From NCBI GenBank assembly GCA_029641185.1, contig JAPWGK010000018.1:620001-684000 (forward strand): a stretch of DNA of 64,000 nt, read 5' to 3'. Shown here piece after piece: positions 36,158 to 47,546 of the stretch. Numbering within the stretch: position 1 is the first letter of the stretch; the number at the start of each line of letters is the position of its first letter. The DNA is from Pseudofabraea citricarpa. Taxonomy: Eukaryota > Ascomycota > Leotiomycetes > Helotiales > Dermateaceae. The notes under the pieces are model-generated. The model was not told the DNA's origin and ran no database searches. It saw only the letters and a program-made list of their open reading frames with translations. The translations under genes and the position numbers were made by a program.

Positions 36158-36175
36158 TTTTTTTTTTTTTTTTTT
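36158..36175. repeat. Poly-T tract (18 T)
   Basis: Homopolymer run just downstream of the ferric reductase stop, between two convergent genes. Prone to length error in sequencing. Confidence 0.9.
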
Positions 36176-36193
36176 AATAGTGTGGTGCGCTAA

Positions 36194-38233
36194 CTAATCC
36201 ATTCGATCATCCCAATGCAAATGTACATCGTACTTCTCTTCTCCACGCCATACTTTACTTCCGTCATTAGTAGCAGACACCGCACTTCTCAGTGATGTTC
36301 CCATGCTTCCAGGGCCACTACCAAGTACACTGACACTGCCTCCATTCAGGGGGGCCTGTTCTACAAATTCTCTTACAACCTCTGATAGATCAGGGTGGTG
36401 ATCGCCAAGCCAGACGATCTCGATTCCTTTCTGAACCTCATCCAAGCTATGGCTATCCGACGTGGCCACAGTATGGACATTTACAGTTTTGATCTCGTCA
36501 TCAGATGCCGGTAGGCTAGCAGATGCCGAACTGGCTTCGCGCGTTATAAATACACGCATTGAAAATTTTGTGTTATAGACTCCGAGATGGCGTTTCAGTA
36601 TCGCCAACTCTGGGGCAATCCATTCAAGATCCTGCACCCTCCGTATCACCCACACCAACTGAACAATACCAGCTTGGCTGCGGTAGTCTGCGATGTGCTG
36701 CAGAACGACGGGCAACGCCATGGTAATTCCAGTTCCTCCAGCAATTGCAAGAAAGTTTCCAGGCTTGCATAAAGACTGCGAACCATATGGCCCCGAGAGG
36801 ATAACGGGAGTCGTGGTCTTTTCAGACTGAGCCCTTTGTGCCAGCATTCCAAGTTTGGACGTCTCGCCCTTGAGACAACGAATTATATATGTATGATGTG
36901 GCATCGCAGGATGGGGATCTGGAAGCGATGCGACGGTGAAAGGATGATTTTGCCAGATCGAAAGCTCAGGGAAACAGAGATAAAAATGCTGGCCGGCATT
37001 CCATGGCTCATGGTTGTGTGCAAAGTCGAGGCGGACTACCCGACCTTCGCGGTCGTCAAAATATTGTACTTTCGCTTGAGCTGCTTCAAAGCCGAAGCCT
37101 TTCGTATAGTATTAGAAAAGCAAGATTGGAAGATCGTTGAAATGAGTACTTACCGCCTGACTTCATGTATCCGACATGGATCAAAAATGTTCTCAGTATG
37201 CGGATTCCGAAGTCAAGGAAGACAATAGCCAAGCTTGCGATCATCCAGCAGGCCAGTCTGTTCCAATGCCCCCAACAGGCACCCATGTATATAAGGGCTA
37301 CAATTGCGTGCGACTTTCGAAAGAATTCGTATCCAGTGATTCTTATAACACGACGCAAGCTAAATACCCACAGAAATGAGATAAGACCCATCGCTACACA
37401 ACCCCAAACCATGTACTTTTGCTTGATAAAGTTGCGGTATACTTTAGGCTGCGGTTGATAAAGCTTTGCTTCTATGATAGTCCAGCCGATTGTATGCAGT
37501 ATTGATTGCATGAAGATAATGTGACCGAGCCATCGGTGCAGGAAGTTGAATGATTGAGTTGGAATTCCAGTAACGAGGGACAGAAGACTTTCCCGCTGTG
37601 CGAGAAATACCGCGAGTGGCGTCAATGCATAAGCTAGAGCTCCTACTCTATCACTGAATCCACCCAAGCCAGTTCGAGTGTTGAATTTATTAGTGTTCTT
37701 TACTGGTGTTACCCAGGTTTTGTATACAATCCCTACAAGGCTTTCCGTTGTAATCAGCGCGAAGTCCAATATTCTAAGGGGGCAGATACATACGAGAATA
37801 TCAACAGATAACCGACCAGAATGGCCAACAGAAGCAACTGAAGTCTTGTAACATTGCCGAATATGGTATTGAAACTTTCAGGTAGAAGATGACGCCTTAA
37901 CGTTGCTGTCTTAGATTTCCAGTAACGAGTGAAGAAGCTCATTGGCGATCTTGTTGTCCCATTCTCAAGTTCGATTCGACCACTCCGAGCTCGTGATGGC
38001 TTGAAAGCTCGAGACAAAACAAAAATAGCCAATAGTCCACCTAATACCGCCCAAAGAATAAAGGTATATAACATAGAAACATCATGCATCCAGTAAACGG
38101 CATCAAGATATGCGCAACTTCCGGCATCGTTTGTACATGGTATAACTCGACTTGCATATCCCCAATGCGAAATAGAGTTAGACGCGTCCGAATGATTCTG
38201 GATATGTTGCCGAGCGATCAATTTGTTCTCCAT
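36194..38233 (-). CDS. Ferric/cupric-chelate reductase, FRE type (643 aa, 3 exons)
   Basis: Exons on the minus strand: 38233-37794, 37740-37154, 37098-36194. Phases close; the 37741-37793 intron restores YLLIFSLVGIVYKTWVTPVK. A short extracellular N-terminus, a first helix (VSMLYTFILWAVLGGLLAIF), then the ferric-reductase membrane core with haem-binding His pairs in HRWLGHIIFMQSILHTIGW and HAIVALIYMGACWGHW. The cytosolic part has the FAD motif HPFTVASLP, the NADPH motif AGGTGITMALPVVLQH and terminal GSGPGSMGTSLR. It moves electrons from NADPH across the plasma membrane to reduce Fe(III) or Cu(II). It is head to head with a CTR copper transporter, sharing a 672-bp promoter. Confidence 0.93.
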
Positions 38234-38905
38234 GATGAGCGGTTTGAATCAAAATCTGGAAAATCCAGGTAATGATTTGGAGATAACTAACTCGGCCGAC
38301 GAGGAGGTGATCATTCCAGAACGGGTGGCCGACCTTTATGGAGGAACACCTAACAGCACCATAGCTGATAGATATCATCTACTAAGAGGGAGTCAGCGGG
38401 GCATATTGTGAGCAGATAAACGACTGTTCACACCCGGTAATTGACTAGGAGGGCTGGGAATCCATCGGGGCTCGCGTAGTTGCCCAAGTTGACACAACAA
38501 CTCGCGCAAACATGCTCGCCAAGCTGGACATTAGCTCTCGAAATTTGATTTTCAGCCCTCCTTATTGGCCACTCCACTTACTTCAAGAATTGATTTGAGA
38601 CGTATTCCAATATATCCGCCGGTTCCATTATAAGATCTGGGAATACTTCCTAAGTCGTCAACACGAGCCCTTGGCACTTCGCCGACCAATGGCTTTTCCG
38701 GACAGTCGTCGGGAAGATCACCATTCATGGCTTACGCAGCGCTTGCAAGTTGGATTTACTTTCTCAAAGTCTCTCGGTCGCAATGTTACTGAAGACTTTC
38801 TCCCTTTCGCCTCCTCGCCTCAAGTTTGACGACATCTACCAGTCCAGCTTCATTGTGATTCTGTAAAATATCTACATACCATCAAGTACTTCGATTCTTG
38901 TGAAA
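38234..38905. promoter_or_regulatory. Shared divergent promoter of ferric reductase and copper transporter
   Basis: 672 bp between two start codons. The minus strand at 38503-38510 reads TTTGCGCG, which fits the yeast copper-regulator Mac1 consensus TTTGC(T/G)C(A/G). The minus strand at 38409-38414 reads TGCTCA, a core found in copper-responsive sites of filamentous fungi. Matches this short are only suggestive. Co-regulation by copper status is inferred from the gene pair. Confidence 0.45.
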
Positions 38906-39707
38906 ATGGATCACTCAAGCTCAGATACAGGCTCCTGCAAAGTTTCTGTTAGTAGCTATTGTGATGTCGCATTAAACCTGGCTAACAGTTCATAGATGCT
39001 TTGGAACTGGACTACAATCGACGCATGTAAGAGATCCTTTGCTTTCTTAATTCATTCCAAGTTTGCTTTTCCGTATTTACTAACTATAGCCATTCTCTTT
39101 TCGTGCTAGAGCTCGCTCTTGTCTATAAATCCAAGAGAAGCACGAAACTAACATCATTGCTTAGGTTTTATATCTACATCATGGAGAATAACGTCCACTT
39201 CGATGTTCGCAGGCTCATGCATTGCCGTTATCTTTCTTGTAATGTCTCTTGAGCTCCTCCGTCGTCTAGCAAAAGAATACGACGGCTTTATCCTGCGACA
39301 ATATCAACGCCATGCTGCCGCTCCAATATCTCTTGATTGCGACCCGGCCGCTGCATGTGGGACGGAAAAAGATAGCTCCGTCAAGTCAGCTGAGACAAAC
39401 ACCCTGTTATCAGCATCAACAACCTTCCGCCCAAACCTCGTACAGCAAATGACAAGAGCTACATTGCACATGTTGCAATTTGGCGTTGCTTATTTCATAA
39501 TGTTACTTGCTATGTACTATAACGGGTACTTCATTATTTGCATCATGATTGGGGCATGGATCGGCGCATTCTGCTTTTCCTGGGAGAGTGTGACTATAAG
39601 GTATGCATTTATTCCGCATCCTTGTGCTTCGTACTATATATATGTCTTGTTCCAAGCTAATTAAATTAAGTGGTCCTAAAGAAGAAGCTACTGTCTGTTG
39701 CGGCTAA
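38906..39707 (+). CDS. CTR-family copper transporter (181 aa, 4 exons)
   Basis: Exons: 38906-38947 (42 nt), 38996-39026 (31 nt), 39165-39600, 39671-39707 (37 nt). Phases close. Product begins MDHSSSDTGSCKVSMLWNWT, the fungal Ctr N-terminus, then CFISTSWRITS and TM1 (FAGSCIAVIFLVMSLELLRR). A ~60-residue cytosolic loop follows, then TM2 with the essential MxxxM (MLLAMYYNGYF) and TM3 with GxxxG (GAWIGAFCFSW). The small last exon restores the usual Cys-Cys tail, EATVCCG, which an unspliced reading loses. It forms a trimeric pore for high-affinity Cu(I) uptake. Pairs with the adjacent reductase, which can supply Cu(I). Confidence 0.93.
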
Positions 39708-40215
39708 ATTTTGAATAGCCTAGTTCTACCACAGATCGAAATCATTAGTGGTGTATTTATCGAGAAAGACCTTATACCCACTTTCCAATATTCCCGTTCA
39801 AAATAATAGACCATTCATGCATATACTAATGACTTTCAATTTCAATTATCTGCTGTACCATTTTTTGTGCCATCTCCTTTTTAGAAGACAGTCTAGTGAT
39901 AAAGTTCATCAGAGCCTGTATTCAAATCTATTGTTTTATAATTCCAAGTGGGCACGATCATGCAGCTAGGAATATATACCGTTTTCACGGTCCACTAGTG
40001 TTTTTAATCATGCAAAACTTTCCTCTTTCCACCGCATATATATCAACCACATGCATTTGATGAGCTTCATCCCAGATACATAATGTCTCACGAGATTAAG
40101 TAAACTAATCAAAGAGCAACAGACTGCATTTGTCTCATTCATTATATCGAACTACATGATAATATGATAGTGAAACCAGTCGGATATCAAGTTTATCCAA
40201 TCACGCTAAGCAAGT
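39708..40215. other. Intergenic between convergent genes
   Basis: About 500 bp, AT-rich, between the copper transporter and the lectin gene. No gene recognised. Confidence 0.5.
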
Positions 40216-40695
40216 TTAAACTGAAGAAGAAGTCAGACGAGCAAAGTATTCAGGAATTGAAGACGTACCATAGACAAACTGTCCATTGCGGTTCTCAACT
40301 CGCTCTGACAAGTTGAGGTCACGCTCAACGAACTCTCCATCTACGTTGCGGAGACTAGCACGAAGGACTGGTACCTGTCCACCACCCTCGATCTGGAATG
40401 AAACATTCTCAGCTGAGGCAGAGAATCCTGAAATGGGTTTAGCACGTGCACTGTCTAATTTGCTTCATTTCAATTACCGCTAGCTCCCCATTCGAAGCTA
40501 CCTGATCGTTGCAACTGTCATTAGCAAGAGTAAAGTCTCCAGGGAATCTTGATCATATTTACCGTTAGAGTTGCCGATGAATTGGTCAAGATCAATCTCA
40601 GCATCGACATGCTCTCCGTTCTCGTTTGCTAGGCGAGCTCTGAGGACATGGTTGTTGTCGATGCGGAAGTCGGCGCCGGTCAAGTGGAAAGACAT
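40216..40695 (-). CDS. Single-domain cyanovirin-N homologue (CVNH) lectin (106 aa, 4 exons)
   Basis: Exons on the minus strand: 40695-40563, 40501-40478 (24 nt), 40427-40269, 40220-40216 (5 nt). Phases close. The protein has the two-fold CVNH repeat: MSFHLTGADFRIDNNHVLRA with LDQFIGNSNGSFEWGASGFS, and FQIEGGGQVPVLRASLRN with LNLSERVENRNGQFVYV. No signal peptide, usual for fungal CVNH proteins. Family members bind high-mannose glycans; ligand binding here is inferred. The last intron (40221-40268) is 48 nt, divisible by three and stop-free, so its retention gives a 122-aa form with the same stop codon. Confidence 0.88.
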
Positions 40696-43312
40696 TTTGA
40701 AGATGAGTTAGATGTGGTCTCAGGTAAGGATAGAAGGATTGTGTGGTGGGGGATGGTATAAAGCTTCTTTGTTCAGATGGGGACAGAGTCTTTGCCTTAT
40801 ATGTTGTTCAAGTGGCTCCGAGTAGGTTCCACAAAGTCTCCATTGGACTCACATGCTACCGTGATCTGAGGTCGTCCCGACTGAAAGCAGCCAAGATTCT
40901 CGAGTGGGGTAACAACCATGCGTAGCTGAAGTTATTCCCAGCATGCATCTTGTGTAGCCTTAACGTACGTTAAATTCGGAAGCTCGCTCGTCGCTTTTCA
41001 CAGTTGAGAATTGGCAAGTACATTTTCATATCCTGAATAAATATGTCTATATTCTTATCTTCAGGTCAATAGATCCTCTTGGATAAACCTGGAATAGATC
41101 TAGATTCTCAGCTAAACATCCAGCGCTCGTTAGTTGCGTGCTTGTGGATTCGAGCACGAGATTCATGTTGATTCTCAATAAACGGATCTTCCCCACATCT
41201 CGGGACCCGAATGGCCCTATAACGGTACGATCCGGACTTAGTTTTCATGGAGCCGTAACGGTGTGAGTAGCTAGAATGCGTAAAGTGAAATCATAGGTTA
41301 ATCTGATACGTGCCCAAGCTCTTATGCTGCTTGCTGTACGGTGCGTTGTCTGTGGAGACGAAATTTGCCGAGTTCCGAGTGGAGAATATGGCAGATCACT
41401 GATTGGCACACTCTTGATAACATGTTTGAGTTTAAATACTTGGCTGTCTCGCTGTGGTCGAGTAGTGGTTCTGTACATTAAGTGGAAGCATGAGTGCATG
41501 TTATTGTAGACCCAGTATTTAGACTTACAGTTACACATTTCAATCGGTCACATTTACAAACATCAGCCTTTCAAATGATCAATAGGGCTGCAAGTTCGAC
41601 CATTCTTTGTCCACATAGAACACCGAAGGCAAGCTTTATGTATTTATGAATTTTGTGGTCGATATTTGTGTGCATTAAAACTTGTTTGCATAAAATGCAA
41701 GTGCACTATGAACTTATTAGTTCGTTGGTCAAATGCTAGTGGTCGGTAACACATCAGTGGCTGATTACTGCTAAGAAGTCTTGGTTCATAATTCAAGTCT
41801 TGTACCTATGCAGAAGTTCTTGGCACGGTATTCTTATATCTGATACATCACACGATGGACAGGTAGGCAACTCAAAACCACTACATACAGATCCGTTGTT
41901 TCCGTTTAACCGTCGAAATCCAAGAATCTTAAGTGTATCTTTGACGCTATAGGATGCATTTGCTCTGGTATTAACGGTTGATGATTAGTGAAATCATTTA
42001 TCATGCCATGTTTTTCTACTGCTGATAGCCTCGCTAAATTGATGAAATCTTACTTACATAGGTACGCATACTCATCCACCAATCAATCATATCTCGGCAA
42101 AAATGATTTCTTTTCAAAAGGGCTTTGGTAGGATTAACTGAGACTTTTCTTTCTCGTTGACGTCAGTTCGAGGGTCGGGAATCCAATTGTAACTGTTGCT
42201 TTGATATTGGTTTCTATCACGCAGGTTATAATGTATGCCTAGATATTCTTGGTTCCTCGCATCGAAGTTTTGTGGATACCCAGAACATTTTAGTAATGAC
42301 ATAAAAGCTGTTGAATTTATACGTCAGTGCATGTAGAGTAAATGTAAGTTGTCTTACGGACTCTTACCAGTTGCGTGGACAGCTACAAAATCCCCTGTGT
42401 ATCTAGATCTTGTACATGCTGTAAGTTTAGCGATCATTGTCAATCTAAGATATTGGATATAACAATTACCCTGAGTTCTGGGCTTTTATTCACATTAAAT
42501 TGCAAAAAGGTGAATACTATTTACCTTGGCAAATAAATCTCTGTGCAGCTGCGATTTCACACCATGCATATCAACAAGTCTTTCAGATTAAACTCAACTG
42601 TGTCCTATCGTCAGCTGAATATTACTTATTTTTCCTCGGTGTCTTCCAATTATATTTATATCCGTATCTGATATACAAACTTAGAGGATATCCCACGCTT
42701 CACCGCCGTGTTTAAATTTCCTAAAGCTTCTATGGAAAATAAATGGTTTGTTCAAACGAAATCGTAATACGGGAATATAATTATATAGGTATCTCCATAA
42801 TGGTACAAACAAGGGCTTTGTATTACTAAGAAGCCTACGAGTCATGTTGTCTGCGACACGTGACTATATATCTTGAAACCGGCCTAAGACTCCGTTCTTC
42901 TTATCGATTTCCCTACAAATCCATTTTTAAAAATAAAGACAAAAAGGTAATGACATTTCTCAACCAGGTCTCTGTGTGCTTGAAGCTACCCTGAACCTGC
43001 CGCGGATCACGTGAAAAGCTCAAAATCACAGACATCTTAACCCAACGAAAGTGAAATATTGACATGTGGCATTGCATACCTATTTTTTAGTAGATTTTAT
43101 GCATACTGTGTACCGTAGAAGAAAACCAGTTGTCGGGTTTGATTGTGGTGGCAAAGTGTCGATTAAAGGAAGTTCCGTCATCCCGCATACTGCAAACTAA
43201 CACAAGGCGCTACCACAATAGTACAAATGCTTGGGTCGGATTCCTCTTTCCATCACTATTCTTTTGTTATTTGACATCCCTGGTGATCTCATAGCCTCCA
43301 ATTGGTGTCACC
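40696..43312. other. Gene-poor 2.6-kb stretch
   Basis: The longest interval without a recognisable gene in the window. Only short open frames (under 100 codons), none with a known domain or convincing splice structure. No tRNA, inverted repeat or transposase remnant recognised. It contains the promoters of the CVNH gene and, at its right end, of the GH31 gene. Confidence 0.5.
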
Positions 43313-45721
43313 ATGAAGGACTACACTTTTCCCAGTCAACCACAAGCTCATCCAGAGGCCATTGTCACAGGACCTCAGTACAGATTCACCATTCTGGCAG
43401 ATAGACTGATTCGCTACGAATGGGCAGAAGATGGTGTCTTTGAAGATCGCGCATCTACCTTTGCAATCAACCGAGAGTTTGCCGTGCCCAGCTTCCATAC
43501 GGTAGACAATGAAGATTCCCTCGAGATTATCACTGAGTACTTCCATGTCAGCTACGATAAGAAGAAGTTCTCAACAAGTGGACTTATCGTAGGTTTCAAT
43601 GCCAAGCTCACAGATTGGGGAGCACCTTGGCGGTATGGGAATCGTGCAAGTAACCTTGGAGGGACAGCACGTACATTGGATGAAGCCGATGGACGAATTG
43701 ATATGGGTGAAGGCATCCTCTCAAGAGAAGGATTCGCAGCTATTGATGACACTAACTCAATGTTGTTTGATGGTCAAGGATTTGTAGCTGGGAGGAAATC
43801 AGGTGATCGTGTCGATGGATATCTCTTCACCTACGGGATAGATTATAAGGCTGCTATCAAAGCTCTTTATGCTCTTTCCGGGAAACAGCCAGTACTTCCA
43901 AGATGGGCTCTCGGAAATTGGTGGAGTAGATACTACCGCTATACGCAAGACGAGTACATCAATCTGATGGACCAGTTTAAGGAGAGACACATTCCGCTTT
44001 CGGTGGCCGTGATTGATATGGACTGGCACTTAGTTCAAGACGATCGAGTGCCACATGCAGGCTGGACAGGCTATACTTGGGATGACGAAGTCTTCCCCGA
44101 TCCTGAAGCCTTTGGACGAGAACTACACAAAAGAAACTTGAAAATCACTCTCAATGACCATCCTCATGCCGGTATACATCATCACGAAGCTTCATACATG
44201 GAGATGGCAAAAGCTGTAAATCACGACACGTCAAAGAAATCGCCTATCCTTTTTGATCCTACCAGCCCGAAATTTATGGAAGCATATCTTACAATTCTTC
44301 ATCGAAATGTGGAAAAGGTTGCATGCGATTTCTGGTGGATTGACTGGCAACAAGGCCCCTACTCCAAAGTTCCTGGTCTTGATCCATTATGGCTATTGAA
44401 CCACTTCCACTTCCTCGATAATAGCCGAGTTGGCGATAAAAGACCGCTCATCTTCTCACGCTACGCAGGACCAGGATCCCATCGTTATCCTGTGGGTTTC
44501 TCGGGCGATACTGTTATATCCTGGGCCTCGTTGGAGTTCCAGCCCGAATTTACAGCGACTGCTTCGAATATTGGCTATGGATGGTGGAGTCACGATATTG
44601 GCGGACACATGATGGGTGCTCGAGACGATGAACTCGTGACGCGATGGGTCCAATACGGAGTGTTCTCTCCTCTTATGAGACTCCATTCGTCTAACTCGCC
44701 TTGGATGTCAAAAGAACCCTGGATGTACAAGAAGGAACATCAAACAGTTATGGAAAGCATACTGAAGTTCAGACACCGCATGATTCCATACATTTATACT
44801 ATGAATGTCACGGGAGCTGCAAATGACGACCCACTTATCCAACCTATCTACTGGGGGTATTCCGACAGAAAAGAAGCATATTCGGTACCCAATGAATATT
44901 TCTTTGGCTCGGAACTCATTGTGGCGCCTATAGTTAAGCCGAGAGACATCAGAACAGGTCTCGCATCCGTCAAAGCATGGTTGCCACCTTCAGGCCGCCA
45001 TGTTGATATATTCACAGGTACGATATACGACGGAGATAGACATCTCAATGTATATCGACCACTGGAAACGATCCCTGTGTTTGCCCGGGAGGGTTCTATC
45101 ATCCCACTTGACTCAAGCACAGAGCCAGAAAACGGATGCCTGAACCCAGATGCATTCGAAGTCTTGGTTGTCGTTGGCAAAGATGGCCGTGCTAGCGTGA
45201 TTGAAGATGCTATAGATGACTCTGAGGCAGCGTCTGAAAACAAACAACGCACATCGGATATCGAATACAACCAAGATGAAGGCAAAATTACTGCCCATGT
45301 CGCTGGTGGAAAGTGGACATTCCGGCTCCTCTCTTTAATACAGATTCCAAAGGAGCTCAAGATACTCATAAATGACAAGGATGTTACCAAGGAAGCCGTT
45401 ACTTCTGTCAGCAATTACCCTGACATCCCAAGTCTTGTTCTCTCTTGTCCGGCTATTGGGAAGGAATCCTGCACAATTGTTATCGAGTTGGGCAAGAACC
45501 CCCAGCTTAGTATTCTTGACCATTGTGTTAGAATGGAGAAGATGTTATTGGAGTATCAGATCCGTATTTCTACGAAAGATGCAATCTGGAGCGTCATCAA
45601 TGACCACAAATGCTCTATCAATGTCAAGATCGGGAAACTGATGAGTCTTGACCTGGATGAGGCCTTGACGGGTCCCTTTGCGGAGTTGATATTTGCAGAT
45701 GGTAGGACTCTCAACCTTTAA
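43313..45721 (+). CDS. Intracellular GH31 alpha-glycosidase (802 aa)
   Basis: Single long exon, ATG in a good context (CACCATGAAG). Glycoside hydrolase family 31: LPRWALGNWWSRYYRYTQDE opens the barrel, VAVIDMDWH is strand 2, the nucleophile is Asp344 in FWWIDWQQG, and the acid/base is Asp399 in GFSGDTVISW. WWSHDIGGHMMG and RLHSSNSPWMSKEPW complete the active site, and beta-sandwich domains form the last ~250 residues. No signal peptide, so it is not the secreted maltase type. The IDWQQG nucleophile context marks a GH31 branch separate from classical alpha-glucosidases. It cleaves an alpha-linked glycoside; the exact sugar cannot be read from sequence. Confidence 0.92.
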   Translation: MKDYTFPSQPQAHPEAIVTGPQYRFTILADRLIRYEWAEDGVFEDRASTFAINREFAVPSFHTVDNEDSLEIITEYFHVSYDKKKFSTSGLIVGFNAKLTDWGAPWRYGNRASNLGGTARTLDEADGRIDMGEGILSREGFAAIDDTNSMLFDGQGFVAGRKSGDRVDGYLFTYGIDYKAAIKALYALSGKQPVLPRWALGNWWSRYYRYTQDEYINLMDQFKERHIPLSVAVIDMDWHLVQDDRVPHAGWTGYTWDDEVFPDPEAFGRELHKRNLKITLNDHPHAGIHHHEASYMEMAKAVNHDTSKKSPILFDPTSPKFMEAYLTILHRNVEKVACDFWWIDWQQGPYSKVPGLDPLWLLNHFHFLDNSRVGDKRPLIFSRYAGPGSHRYPVGFSGDTVISWASLEFQPEFTATASNIGYGWWSHDIGGHMMGARDDELVTRWVQYGVFSPLMRLHSSNSPWMSKEPWMYKKEHQTVMESILKFRHRMIPYIYTMNVTGAANDDPLIQPIYWGYSDRKEAYSVPNEYFFGSELIVAPIVKPRDIRTGLASVKAWLPPSGRHVDIFTGTIYDGDRHLNVYRPLETIPVFAREGSIIPLDSSTEPENGCLNPDAFEVLVVVGKDGRASVIEDAIDDSEAASENKQRTSDIEYNQDEGKITAHVAGGKWTFRLLSLIQIPKELKILINDKDVTKEAVTSVSNYPDIPSLVLSCPAIGKESCTIVIELGKNPQLSILDHCVRMEKMLLEYQIRISTKDAIWSVINDHKCSINVKIGKLMSLDLDEALTGPFAELIFADGRTLNL

Positions 45722-46447
45722 TATCAATGGTGAGTGGCAGGAACAAATTGCACCTTTAGAGAAAAATGGCAATCATTATTTGATCGGTATTAGATCAAGT
45801 CACACAGCATGCCGACTTCAGATATTCTTTAAATAATCTCCTTAATAAACAGACATTCTAATAATCGAATTATCACATTCTTATGAATAATTGTATACTG
45901 TTTCACAATCAATCCCTTCCTGATTTTAATTTTGTACATTATAATAGAAGTGTTTCAGTAATTCAGGAGGCTGTGTGATTCATGAAACTTATACCAAGAG
46001 TAAAGACAAGCTTCTCAGTCTTTACTTAGACTTTTGAAATTCTAGGACCTTGCTATAGGGGGATAGTTTAGGCGGCATGGCTTGCTATAACATCTGAATT
46101 GAAAGAAGGATCGTCTGCTTGACATCAAGTAATACACGAGAAGCCGGTCAAGAAACAATTTTCGCATTCGACATTCCCCATTTTAAAAATCCTTAAGTCA
46201 TTGGAACAGGCACTTCCAAACAATTTTATACTCACACCTATGTAGGGCATGTAGGTATACTCCATCCACCTTCCTACACAGTTTAGCTTTGACTTTTATC
46301 CAAATATGAGAACGTTTACCCTTGAAAAATTGAAAATCTTGTTGAAGGGCATCCCACTTATCCTTCATTGTTCATGAGAAGGAGAAAAGGCTCCGCAGTA
46401 GACCTAACTTCCTGATCTAGGTTGTCTTCGTCCTGCGCAGTTTCCTG
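45722..46447. other. Intergenic between convergent genes
   Basis: About 725 bp between the GH31 gene and the oxidoreductase-like gene. Nothing recognised. Confidence 0.5.
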
Positions 46448-46741
46448 TCACCATTCAAAACTTCCGGGCATCGTCTGCTTTTTGGGAGCATTCTTGACCT
46501 CTCTGTCTTCCTCCAGCTCGTCATTCTGACATTCTTTCCAGACTTTCAACTCTTCGCGGTACAGATCCATTATACATGGCTTACAGCTACTCCCGCAGCA
46601 GTCACCAGCATCGGGCTTTGTTGATTTCGCAGTACCCGTGGCCGCCTGCAGAAGTTGTTTTTCTCGTGAAGGAGCTAAGCGGGTTTTCAGCAGCGCCCGA
46701 AGAGTTGGGGATTTGCTACGAGGATCGAGAGTGGTTGACAT
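46448..46741 (-). CDS. Oxidoreductase-like domain small protein (97 aa)
   Basis: Single exon. The core GDCCGSSCKPCIMDLYREEL is the hallmark of the oxidoreductase-like family (Pfam Oxidored-like), with its four closely spaced Cys and the D-x-Y helix. Family members are small, often mitochondrial or fused to other oxidoreductases, and include the human OXLD1. The N-terminus (MSTTLDPRSKSPTLRALLKT) is basic and Ser/Thr-rich and could be a presequence. No enzymatic activity has been firmly shown for the stand-alone form. The acidic C-terminus (ELEEDREVKNAP) looks disordered. Confidence 0.75.
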   Translation of the reverse strand: MSTTLDPRSKSPTLRALLKTRLAPSREKQLLQAATGTAKSTKPDAGDCCGSSCKPCIMDLYREELKVWKECQNDELEEDREVKNAPKKQTMPGSFEW

Positions 46742-47546
46742 TAGTTGAGATGGGTTCCTTGGAAATCATTGCACGAGACGGATGATATCAAAACCTATCC
46801 GTTATTGATGTGAGGGTTTATATTGAAATGTTTATTCACTTCGTTGGTTGATCTCGGCAGGAACCGGCGGGATATCGCGATTCGGCTTTCTAACCGGCAT
46901 TTTGATGAGCTCTGTGGAATATAAAAATATCTGACCAGAACGGAAATTTGGCAGCAATCTCACTACTGAGAAATTTGTTCTGTAGAAAGGGTATATGTAT
47001 CTCGTTAACTATATCAATTGAATTCAAAATTAAGTAGGTAGTAATCGAAGGGAGTGCTATTTACTTTTCTCTTATCTCTATTTGAACCTTGGCCGCATCG
47101 CTCATCGAGTGACAGGATATCTCACATTTTAAAAGAGATGAAGAGATCATCAGATCCTTTCCTTGAAGATATTATCTACCATGCGAGGTATTATATCTCA
47201 TTGGCTAAGATTAAAAGTAGCGAACAGTAGTAGCAGTGGCGCAAGCCAATACACTCGCTTATCGCTGAGAGGAGATCAACCACCCGCAAGTTTCTGGTTG
47301 GTTGGTTACATATCTCACACGCCCTGTCCCGGGATATGACATTAAGATCTTTTCATGCCGGGTATTTTGTGGTTTTGACCCCGCTCCCATGGATTGTTTT
47401 GAAGCCAATTTATGCAGTCAGCATGCAAAACCGGTCTACCAGGATACATACTCAGGCAGCTACATAATTTAACTGCCGATATATGCCAATTGTCAGACTC
47501 CTTCAAAATCAGTTTAAACTTGTATCTTTCCAAATATTTCAACATC
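46742..47546. other. Intergenic, divergent promoter
   Basis: About 800 bp. The transporter frame is open back to 47412 without a better start. No gene recognised. Confidence 0.45.

Noticed and set aside
44848..45414. 188-codon open frame antisense to the GH31 gene
   Set aside because: Shadow of a long conserved coding exon; its product has no recognisable features.
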